Shown here: in pieces, positions 25,121 to 32,523 of the stretch
Numbering within the stretch: the first letter of the stretch is position 1
Layout of the letters: every line of letters begins with the position of its first letter
Assembly (NCBI RefSeq): GCF_024753255.1
Contig: NZ_JANUHA010000008.1
Coordinates: forward strand, 1-64,000
Reading direction: 5' to 3'
Source of the DNA: Massilia agri
GTDB lineage: Bacteria; Pseudomonadota; Gammaproteobacteria; Burkholderiales; Burkholderiaceae_D
DNA length: 64,000 bases
Translations under genes and position numbers: made by a program
Notes under the pieces: model-generated
Database searches by the model: none
What the model saw: the letters and a program-made list of their open reading frames with translations, nothing else
Told to the model about the DNA's origin: nothing

Positions 25121-27499
25121 ATGAAAATCAAGCATCTGCAGGCGGCGCTGGCCGCTGCCCTCCTCGCCGGCGCGAGCCACGCTGCGCCCACCTTCGACGA
25201 CAAGTTCCGCCAGCTCGACGAGCTGCTGCCCACCGCGACCGACACCCGCACCGCCTCCGGCGCCCCGGGCCACCGCTACTGGCAGCAGCGCGCGGATTAC
25301 CGCCTGCGCGCCACCCTCGACGAGAACAAGCGCTCGATCACGGGTTCGGGCACTGTCACCTACACCAACAACTCGCCGGATACCCTGTCCTACCTGTGGG
25401 TGCAGCTGGACCAGAACATGTTCCGCAGCGATTCGGACAACCGCCGCATCGCAGGCCTGCCCTCGCGCGACGCATGGCAGGCGCGCGGCAACGACGGCGT
25501 GAAGTTCGACACCCTGCGTTCGGTACTCAACCAGCACCGCTTCGACGGCGGCATCAACGTCACCAGCGTCACGGACGCAGGCGGCCGCCCGCTGCGCCAC
25601 ACGGTCAACAAGACCATGATGCGGATCGACCTGACGGCGCCGCTCAAGCCCGGCGCACGCGTCTCCTTCAACCTGGCGTGGACCTTCAACATTCCTGAGG
25701 CGAACGTCGTCGGCCGCCGCACCGGCTTTGAAAAATTCGACGACGGCAACGACATCTACCTGTCCGCCCAGTGGTTCCCGCGCATGGCGGCCTACTACGA
25801 CGTCAAGGGCTGGCAGCACAAGCAGTACATGGGCGACGGCGAATTCACCCTGGAATTCGGCGACTACGACGTGCAGCTGACCGTCCCGGCCGACCACATC
25901 GTCGCCTCCACCGGCGAGCTGACGAATGCCGATGCGGTGCTCACCAGCGCCCAGCGCGAGCGCCTGCGCCAGGCAAGGAAGGCGAAGAAGCCGGTCGTCA
26001 TCGTGACCCAGGAAGAAGCGGAAAGCGCCGAGAAGTCGCGCTCGAAGGCGACCAAGACCTGGCACTTCAAGGCGAAAAACGTGCGCGATTTCGCTTTTGC
26101 ATCGAGCCGCAAGTTCATCTGGGACGCCCAGGGCATCAAGAGCGGCGACAAGGACGTGCTGGCCATGTCCTACTACCCGAAAGAGGGTAACCCGCTGTGG
26201 GAAAAATATTCCACCGCCGCCGTCATCCACACCATCGAGCAATACAACAAGTATTCCTTCGACTACCCCTACCCGACCGCCATCTCGGTGAACGGCTCGA
26301 TCGGCGGCATGGAATACCCGATGATCTCGTTCAACGCCGGCCGCCCGGTCAAGGACAAGAAGACCGGTGAGCTCACGTATTCGAAGGGCACCAAGTATGG
26401 CCTGATCAGCGTGATCATCCACGAGGTCGGCCACAACTACTTCCCGATGATCGTCAACTCGGACGAGCGCCAATGGACCTGGATGGACGAGGGCCTGAAC
26501 TCCTTCCTGCAGTTCCTGGCCGAGGAAGCCTGGGAAAACGACTACCCGTCGCGCCGCGGCGAGGCGCGCAACATCGTCGACTACATGCGCAGCGCCAACC
26601 AGGTGCCGGTCATGACGAACGCCGAGTCGACCATCCAGCGCGGCAACAACGCCTACGCCAAGCCGGCCACCGCCCTGAACGTGCTGCGCGAGACCATCCT
26701 CGGCCGCGAACTGTTCGACTTCGCCTTCAAGGAATACGCCGAGCGCTGGAAGTTCAAGCGCCCGACCCCGGCCGACTTCTTCCGCACCATGGAAGACGCC
26801 TCAGGCACGGACCTCGACTGGTTCTGGCGCGGCTGGTTCTACACCACCGATGCGGTCGACGTGAGCATCGATGGCGTCAGCGAGTACACCATCAGTACCA
26901 AGGATCCCGAGATCGAGAAAGCCTGGCAGCGCGCGCGCCACAAGGCCGAGCCTACCCCGATGATCGACCAGCGCAACAAGGGCATGCAGCGCCGCGTCGA
27001 CACCGATCCGGACCTGAAGGACTTCTACAACGAGCACGACGACTTCACCGTCACCAACAAGGACCGCAACGCCTACAACGAGACGATGGCGGGCCTGGAG
27101 GACTGGGAAAAGGCCCTGCTCAAGGAAGGCAAGCGCTTCTACCTGGTCGATTTCAGCAACAAGGGTGGCCTGGTGACCCCGCTGATCGTCGAACTCGAAC
27201 TCAAGAGCGGCAAGAAGATCATCGAGCGCATCCCGGCCGAGATCTGGCGCTACTCGCCGAAGAAGGTGACCAAGCTCTTCATCCTCGACGAGGAGCTCGT
27301 CGGCATCACCCAGGACCCGTACTGGGAAACCGCCGACATCGACGTGAACAACAACGCCTGGCCGGCGAAGGTAACGCCGACGCGCCTGGAGCTGTTCAAG
27401 ACCAACCGTGACGCGGGCAGCAACCTGATGCGCGACTTTAATACGCCGCTCAAGAAGCCCGCCGACGCGAAGCCGCTTGAACAGAAGGCCGCCCAATGA
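25121..27499 (+). CDS. Secreted M1 family metallopeptidase (paralogue 2)
   Basis: A 792-residue paralogue of the upstream peptidase, with signal peptide (MKIKHLQAALAAALLAGASHA), HEVGH zinc motif, WMDEG ligand and GGMEYP motif all retained. Start ATG 25121 gives the same length as paralogue 1 and follows a GAAAGA site; ATG 25106 is an alternative. The C-terminal half shares long identical DNA tracts with paralogue 1 (for example around 26680-26820 against 24230-24370), a sign of recent duplication or gene conversion. The middle region after the HExxH differs (ENDYPSRRGE against EEGWDEMRGD), so specificity may differ. It overlaps the next gene by four bases. Confidence 0.9.
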   Translation: MKIKHLQAALAAALLAGASHAAPTFDDKFRQLDELLPTATDTRTASGAPGHRYWQQRADYRLRATLDENKRSITGSGTVTYTNNSPDTLSYLWVQLDQNMFRSDSDNRRIAGLPSRDAWQARGNDGVKFDTLRSVLNQHRFDGGINVTSVTDAGGRPLRHTVNKTMMRIDLTAPLKPGARVSFNLAWTFNIPEANVVGRRTGFEKFDDGNDIYLSAQWFPRMAAYYDVKGWQHKQYMGDGEFTLEFGDYDVQLTVPADHIVASTGELTNADAVLTSAQRERLRQARKAKKPVVIVTQEEAESAEKSRSKATKTWHFKAKNVRDFAFASSRKFIWDAQGIKSGDKDVLAMSYYPKEGNPLWEKYSTAAVIHTIEQYNKYSFDYPYPTAISVNGSIGGMEYPMISFNAGRPVKDKKTGELTYSKGTKYGLISVIIHEVGHNYFPMIVNSDERQWTWMDEGLNSFLQFLAEEAWENDYPSRRGEARNIVDYMRSANQVPVMTNAESTIQRGNNAYAKPATALNVLRETILGRELFDFAFKEYAERWKFKRPTPADFFRTMEDASGTDLDWFWRGWFYTTDAVDVSIDGVSEYTISTKDPEIEKAWQRARHKAEPTPMIDQRNKGMQRRVDTDPDLKDFYNEHDDFTVTNKDRNAYNETMAGLEDWEKALLKEGKRFYLVDFSNKGGLVTPLIVELELKSGKKIIERIPAEIWRYSPKKVTKLFILDEELVGITQDPYWETADIDVNNNAWPAKVTPTRLELFKTNRDAGSNLMRDFNTPLKKPADAKPLEQKAAQ

Positions 27500-28032
27500 G
27501 CCTGCGGCGCTTTCGCTTCAATCTGAAAGCGCTGCTCGCTGCCGCGCTGCTGTGCGTGAGCGCGGCAGCGGGCGCGCACCGCTTCCACATGGGGATCACC
27601 GAAGTCGCCTTCAATCCGCGCACGGGCAGCACGGAGATCGTCCACACCTATATGGCGCACGACATCGAGGCCCTCCTCATGAATATGTACCAGCGCCAGT
27701 TCGACCTCACCGATCCGGAAGACCAGGAGGTGCTGCGCAAGTACGTCGAGGAGCGCTTCGCGCTCAAGGGAACGGACAACAAGCGCCTGCCGGTGCGCTG
27801 GGTCGGCATGACGGCCGATTCGCAGAGCGTCACCATCTACCAGGAACTCGAGAACGCGCCGCTGTCGAAGACGGTCAGCATCCGCCACGGCGTGCTGGCC
27901 GACTTCCTGCCGGACCAGGTCAACACGGTCAATCTCAACGACGCGGGCAAGATCCGCTCGCTGACCTTCACCATGAACGCGCCGGAACAGCCGACCGCGC
28001 AAGCCGTACAACAACAACAGCAAGCCCAATGA
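27496..28032 (+). CDS. DUF6702-like secreted protein
   Basis: A 178-residue protein with a signal peptide ending near AGAHRF. The mature sequence begins HRFHMGITEVAFNPRTGSTEIVHTYMAHDIE-like (read at residues 28-58), which I recognise as the pattern of DUF6702, a small secreted family found beside M1 peptidases and TonB receptors. The C-terminus is Gln-rich. Start ATG overlaps the peptidase stop (ATGA), and its own stop overlaps the receptor start in the same way, so the three genes are tightly coupled. Function is unknown. Confidence 0.72.
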   Translation: MSLRRFRFNLKALLAAALLCVSAAAGAHRFHMGITEVAFNPRTGSTEIVHTYMAHDIEALLMNMYQRQFDLTDPEDQEVLRKYVEERFALKGTDNKRLPVRWVGMTADSQSVTIYQELENAPLSKTVSIRHGVLADFLPDQVNTVNLNDAGKIRSLTFTMNAPEQPTAQAVQQQQQAQ

Positions 28033-30086
28033 CCACGATTCGCATCACTCCCATCGCCGCCGCGCTCGCAGCGCTCTTCTTCCATACTACCGCCAGCGCC
28101 GACGACTTCGTCCTGCAGCGCGTGCTGGTCGAAGGTTCGCGCATCAACCAGATCGGCATGACCGACTCGGCCAGCTCCGGCACCGTCAATGCCAAGGACC
28201 TGGAAAACCGCACCGTCTACCGCCCCGGCGAACTGCTCGAAGCCACGCCGGGCCTGATCGCCAGCCAGCACAGCGGCGAAGGCAAGGCCAACCAGTTCTA
28301 CCTGCGCGGCTTCAACCTCGACCACGGCACCGACCTCGCGACCTGGGTCGACGGCATGCCGGTCAACCAGCGCAGCCACGCCCATGGCCAGGGCTGGACC
28401 GACCTGAACTTCCTGATTCCGGAACTGGTCACCCGCCTCGACTACCGCAAGGGCCCCTACTCCTCGCTTGATGGCGATTTCGCCTCGGCCGGCAAGGCTT
28501 CGCTGGCCTACGCCAACCGCCTGGTGGCGCCGGTCGCAACCGTCACGCTTGGCCAGGACGAATACGCGCGCACGGTGCTGGCCGGCTCGCCGGAAGTCGC
28601 CGGCGGCAACCTGCTCTACGCGCTGGAGCTGATGAAGAACGACGGTCCCTGGACCCGTCCGGACGGCTACCGCAAGGTCAACGCCGTGCTGCGCTACAGC
28701 CGCGGCTACTCGAACAATGGCTGGACCGTCACCGCGATGCACTACCAGGGCCACTGGAACAGCACCGACCAGATCCCGCTGCGCGCCGTACAGAACGGCC
28801 AGCTGGGCCGCTTCGATGCGATCGACCTGAGCGACGGCGGCGAGGCCAAGCGCAGCAGCATTTCCGGCAACTGGCGCCGCACCACCCAGGACGCGGCCAC
28901 CTCCCTGAACGCCTATGTGATCCGCAACCAGCTCGACCTGTATTCGAACTTCACCTACTTCCTGAACGATCCGGTGAACGGCGACCAGTTCGCCCAGCCG
29001 GACCGCCGCGTGACCACGGGCCTGGACGGCAGCCACACCTGGCACGCCTACAAGAGCGCGGACGGCAAGGTCGCTTCCGACATGACGGTCGGCTTCCAGC
29101 TCCAGAACGACAATATCTTCAACGGCCTTTACGACACTCGCGCGCGCCAGCGCATCGCGACCACGCGCGAAGACCACATCGTCGAGACCAGCGGCGCCGT
29201 CTACCTGGAAAACGCGACCATGTGGAGCGACGCGCTGCGCACCGTGGTCGGCGTGCGCGCCAACCGTTATCGCTTCAATGTCGATGGCGACCGCCTCGAG
29301 AACTCGGGCCGCGCCTACGACACGCTGGTGACCCCGACCCTGAGCGTTGCCTACGCCCCCTGGAAGCACACCGAGCTCTACCTGAACTACGGCCACGGCT
29401 TCCACAGCAACGACGCACGCGGCACCGTGGCGAGCGTCGATCCGAAGACCCTGGATCCGGTCGACCGCACGCCCGGCCTGGTGCGTTCGCGCGGCATGGA
29501 ACTGGGACTGCGCACGGTGGCGATTCCGAACATGGAAACCACGGTGTCGGTCTACCGCCTCGACTTCGCTTCCGAGCTGACCTATATCGGCGACGCCGGC
29601 AATACCGAGGCCGGGGACCCGAGCCGCCGCCATGGCGTCGAGCTGTCGAACGTCTACCGTGCGAACAAATGGCTGTCGCTGAACTTCGACGCGGCCTATG
29701 CGCGCGCCCGTTCGCGTGGCGGCAACCCGGATGGCGACCGGATTCCGGGCGCGGTGGAGGGCGTGGCCCAGGTCGGGCTGACGGTGGACCGCGTGGGCCC
29801 CTGGTCGGGCGCCCTGCGCCTGCGCTACTTCGGTCCGCGTCCGCTGATCGAGGACGACAGCGTGCGCTCGCACGCGAGCACCACCCTCAACGGCCGCATC
29901 GGCTACCGGATCGGCAAGGACATGCGCCTGGAGCTGGAAGGCTTCAACCTCACGAACCGCCGCGACTCGGCGATCGACTACTATTACGAGTCGCGCCTGG
30001 CGAACGAGGCGGCTGGCAGGGAGGACATCCACTTCCACCCGATCGAGCCGCGCACCTTCCGTCTCACTTTCGTCAAGAACTGGTAG
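28029..30086 (+). CDS. TonB-dependent outer-membrane receptor
   Basis: A 685-residue receptor with a signal peptide (ending TASADDF). A plug domain follows (about 40-160: PGELLEATPGLIASQHSGEG, YLRGFNLDHGTDLATWVDGMPVN) and then a C-terminal beta-barrel ending in ...RTFRLTFVKNW with a terminal aromatic. It translocates a ligand into the periplasm using TonB energy. It is the last gene of the M1-DUF6702 unit. No Fur box was seen upstream, so a siderophore role is not indicated. A peptide or metal-peptide ligand is possible but unproven. Confidence 0.88.
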   Translation: MTTIRITPIAAALAALFFHTTASADDFVLQRVLVEGSRINQIGMTDSASSGTVNAKDLENRTVYRPGELLEATPGLIASQHSGEGKANQFYLRGFNLDHGTDLATWVDGMPVNQRSHAHGQGWTDLNFLIPELVTRLDYRKGPYSSLDGDFASAGKASLAYANRLVAPVATVTLGQDEYARTVLAGSPEVAGGNLLYALELMKNDGPWTRPDGYRKVNAVLRYSRGYSNNGWTVTAMHYQGHWNSTDQIPLRAVQNGQLGRFDAIDLSDGGEAKRSSISGNWRRTTQDAATSLNAYVIRNQLDLYSNFTYFLNDPVNGDQFAQPDRRVTTGLDGSHTWHAYKSADGKVASDMTVGFQLQNDNIFNGLYDTRARQRIATTREDHIVETSGAVYLENATMWSDALRTVVGVRANRYRFNVDGDRLENSGRAYDTLVTPTLSVAYAPWKHTELYLNYGHGFHSNDARGTVASVDPKTLDPVDRTPGLVRSRGMELGLRTVAIPNMETTVSVYRLDFASELTYIGDAGNTEAGDPSRRHGVELSNVYRANKWLSLNFDAAYARARSRGGNPDGDRIPGAVEGVAQVGLTVDRVGPWSGALRLRYFGPRPLIEDDSVRSHASTTLNGRIGYRIGKDMRLELEGFNLTNRRDSAIDYYYESRLANEAAGREDIHFHPIEPRTFRLTFVKNW

Positions 30087-30136
30087 GAATTGGGGATGGT
30101 CAGACCGGCGGCGTTGAAAAATGCTACGCTAGCCGG

Positions 30137-30874
30137 ATGACTACACGTGAACTGCCCTACACCGATCCGTCGCAGCTGGCGGATGCGCTGCGCGGCGAGG
30201 GCTATGCCCTCCTGCGTCCACTCGACGTGGCCCGCCTGGCGGGCTGCACCCTCGACGAGCTGCAGGCCCTGGCCCCGAGCTGGGACCGGCTCGAACTCGA
30301 CAACTACCTCAAGGACGGCGGCCGCTACCGGCGCCGCCGTCACTCCTGCTTCATCGACGACGGCGAACAGCTCGCACAGACGCCGCACCGCGCGCACTGG
30401 CAGCCGGTCGAGTACAACGCCCTGCACGGCGGCATGCACCGCCTGTTCGAACCGGTCGAGCCGGGCACCGTCGCCAACCCGGCCTGGGGCCGCCTGCTGC
30501 GCGCGCTCGGCGCCGTCTGTTCGCAGGTGCGCGGCCAGCAACCCTGGTATGTGGAAGCCCACCAGTTCCGCATCGATACCGCCGACGGCATCGGCCGTCC
30601 CACCCCGGAAGGCGCCCACCGCGACGGCGTCGACTTCGTCGCCGTCATCCTGATCGGCCGTACCGGCATCAAGGGCGGCGAGACCCGCGTGTTCGAAGCC
30701 GATGGCCCGGCAGGCAAGCGTTTTACCATGCTGGAGCCGTGGACCCTGCTGCTGCTGGACGATGCGGCCGTGATCCACGAATCGACGCCGATCCAGCCGC
30801 TGGAGGAACATGGGCATCGCGATACCCTGGTGCTGACCTGGCGGGCAGGTTCCTTCCAGGGCGCCGACGCCTGA
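30137..30874 (+). CDS. 2OG-Fe(II) dioxygenase family protein
   Basis: A 245-residue protein of the 2OG-Fe dioxygenase group (2OG-Fe_Oxy_2 type, which includes bacterial free amino-acid hydroxylases such as isoleucine dioxygenase). Iron ligands are H161 and D163 (AHRDGVDF) and H214 (VIHESTP); a C-terminal Arg in TLVLTWR could bind 2-oxoglutarate. It lies 50 bases after the TonB receptor on the same strand and may be part of that unit, possibly acting on imported amino acids. That link is inference. It is followed by a palindromic repeat. Confidence 0.78.
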   Translation: MTTRELPYTDPSQLADALRGEGYALLRPLDVARLAGCTLDELQALAPSWDRLELDNYLKDGGRYRRRRHSCFIDDGEQLAQTPHRAHWQPVEYNALHGGMHRLFEPVEPGTVANPAWGRLLRALGAVCSQVRGQQPWYVEAHQFRIDTADGIGRPTPEGAHRDGVDFVAVILIGRTGIKGGETRVFEADGPAGKRFTMLEPWTLLLLDDAAVIHESTPIQPLEEHGHRDTLVLTWRAGSFQGADA

Positions 30875-30877
30875 TCT

Positions 30878-30988
30878 GTAGGGTGGTCGGCTTTGCCGAC
30901 CGCGCGTTCAACTCCCTGATGAATGGATGCGGCGCGTGCCGTTCACGCACGGTTTGAACGCGCGTTCGGCGGAGCCGAACACCCTACG
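30878..30988. repeat. Dispersed TAGGGTGG palindromic repeat, copy 1
   Basis: About 111 bases: GTAGGGTGG, hairpin GGTCGGC-TTT-GCCGACC, inner arm GCGCGTTCAA, a central spacer, inner arm TTGAACGCGCG, a second hairpin GTTCGGC-GGA-GCCGAAC and CACCCTACG. It follows the dioxygenase stop. Three further copies lie at 35640, 39597 and 55448. Confidence 0.85.
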
Positions 30989-30997
30989 AAAATCCAC

Positions 30998-31066
30998 AAA
31001 AAAAAGCGCCCGCGAACCTTGCGGCTGGCGGGCGATAATCCAATTTCGGAGGAAACTGGAGGAGAC
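30998..31066 (-). ncRNA. Predicted small RNA with two CCUCC motifs
   Basis: A sigma-70 promoter (31073-31101, minus strand) with ideal 17-base spacing points to a start near 31066. About 69 bases later there is an intrinsic terminator: stem CGCCCGC/GCGGGCG (31007-31034) with eight Ts. The 5' half contains UCUCCUCC and UUCCUCC, which could pair with Shine-Dalgarno sequences of target mRNAs. No open frame is present. It has the size and parts of a trans-acting sRNA, but expression is not shown. Confidence 0.5.
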
Positions 31067-31072
31067 AGTTCC

Positions 31073-31101
31073 AATATAACCCAGTTTTTTGTGCACCGCA
31101 A
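31073..31101 (-). promoter_or_regulatory. Sigma-70 promoter for the predicted small RNA
   Basis: On the minus strand TTGCGG (31096-31101) and TATATT (31073-31078) are 17 bases apart. The -35 overlaps a TTGTGC-A-CCGCAA motif; a similar TTGTTGCATCGCACAA lies near 31170, so both may be sites of one regulator. Confidence 0.55.
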
Positions 31102-31355
31102 TACAGTAGAACTACGTAGCTTGTTTCGTCTGGGAAGCGTTTCCATTTGAGATGGATCAATGTTATTTGTTGCATCGCACAAATTTCACCTTTCCTGCTT
31201 CCCGTTCCTGCTCACCGGCCTCTCCCTTTAGCAATATCCCCTTGTAGAGGCCCGCCTCCATCCTCACGAACTGGGCTGGTAAATATCTCCCGGCGCGCGT
31301 ATCGTATTGCAACTTTGATACACTCCTCAGCTTGACCTGTAGCCTGCCAACGATT
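31102..31355. other. Gap upstream of the RND operon
   Basis: With the repeat and predicted small RNA, this forms a 480-base gap without a protein gene. It holds the TTGTTGCATCGCACAA motif near 31170 and a C/T-rich stretch. A promoter for the RND genes must lie here, but no clear -35/-10 pair was found. Confidence 0.4.
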
Positions 31356-32510
31356 ATGCCAACCCTCCGCCGTCTTCCCCCAGTTCCCGTGGTCGCCGCC
31401 GCCGGCGCGACCCTGTGCTTCGCCCTCGCCCTGGCCATCCCGGAGCGCGCCAGCGCCAAGGACGAGAAGCCCGCCGCGCCGACGCCGGCATTGACCGTCA
31501 CCACCGGCCTGCCGTCGACCGCCTCGCTGCCGGTCGGCCTGACCGCCAACGGCAGCGTCGCCGCCTGGCAGGAAGCGGTGATCGGCAGCGAGTCGAACGG
31601 CCTGCGCCTGAGCGAGGTGCGGGTCAACGTGGGCGACGTGGTCAAGAAGGGCGAGACCCTGGCCGTGTTCGCAAGCGATACCGTGCGCGCCGACGTCGAG
31701 CAGGCGCGCGCCGTGCTGCAGGAAGCCCAGGCCAACGCTAGCGCGGCCAAGCTTGATGCCGACCGCGCCCGCAACCTGAAGAGTTCGGGTGCGCTGAGCG
31801 AGCAGCAGGTCACCCAATATCTCACCGCGGAACGCACCGCCCAGGCGCGCGTGGCCTCGGCCCAGGCGACGCTCGCCCAGCAGCAGCTGCGCCTGCGCTA
31901 CGCCACCGTGGTGGCGCCCGACAGCGGCATCATCTCGGCGCGCAGCGCCACCGTGGGCGCCGTGATCGGCCCGGGCACGGAAATGTTCCGCATGATCCGC
32001 CAGGGCCGCCTCGAGTGGCGCGCCGAGGTGACTTCGAATGACCTGGGCCGCATCAAGCCCGGCATGCGCGCCCAGGTGCGCGCCGCCAGCGGCGTCGAGA
32101 TCACCGGGAAGGTGCGCACCGTGGCCCCGACCGTGGACCCGCAGACCCGCCTGGCCCTGGTCTACGTCGACCTGCCGCCTTCGCTGTCCGCCAACGCGCC
32201 GCTCAAGGCCGGCATGTTCGCCAGCGGCCGCTTCGAATTCGGCGCCACCAATGCCCTCACGGTGCCGCAGCAGGCCGTGGCCGTGCGCGACGGTTTCAGC
32301 TACGTGTTCCGCCTGAACCGCGACAGCCGCGTGAGCCAGCTGAAGGTCACCACCGGCCGCCGCCTGGGCGACCGCGTCGAGATCGTCAGCGGCCTGGCGG
32401 CCGATGCGCCCATCGTCATCAGCGGCGCGGGCTTCCTGAACGACGGCGATCTGGTGCGCAACGTGGCCGCTCCAAGCGCCGCGCAGCCGGCACGCCAGGC
32501 GGCGCGCTGA
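31356..32510 (+). CDS. RND efflux periplasmic adaptor
   Basis: A 384-residue membrane fusion protein. A signal-like N-terminus ends near ERASAKDE. A biotinyl-lipoyl half-domain (SESNGLRLSEVRVNVGDVVKKGE) is followed by a helical hairpin (about 105-165, EQARAVLQEAQANASAAKLD), the second lipoyl half (LRYATVVAPDSGIISARSA) and beta-barrel and proximal domains (LKAGMFASGRFEFG). This is the HlyD/AcrA-like adaptor linking the inner-membrane pump to an outer-membrane channel. ATG 31356 is used; an upstream TTG at 31332 lacks support. The pump gene starts 13 bases downstream. Confidence 0.9.
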   Translation: MPTLRRLPPVPVVAAAGATLCFALALAIPERASAKDEKPAAPTPALTVTTGLPSTASLPVGLTANGSVAAWQEAVIGSESNGLRLSEVRVNVGDVVKKGETLAVFASDTVRADVEQARAVLQEAQANASAAKLDADRARNLKSSGALSEQQVTQYLTAERTAQARVASAQATLAQQQLRLRYATVVAPDSGIISARSATVGAVIGPGTEMFRMIRQGRLEWRAEVTSNDLGRIKPGMRAQVRAASGVEITGKVRTVAPTVDPQTRLALVYVDLPPSLSANAPLKAGMFASGRFEFGATNALTVPQQAVAVRDGFSYVFRLNRDSRVSQLKVTTGRRLGDRVEIVSGLAADAPIVISGAGFLNDGDLVRNVAAPSAAQPARQAAR

Positions 32511-32523
32511 GCGGAGACTTCCC

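Noticed and set aside
27837..30038. 733-codon minus-strand frame opposite the TonB receptor
   Set aside because: Shadow of the receptor gene, with low-information Ala/Val/Gln composition.
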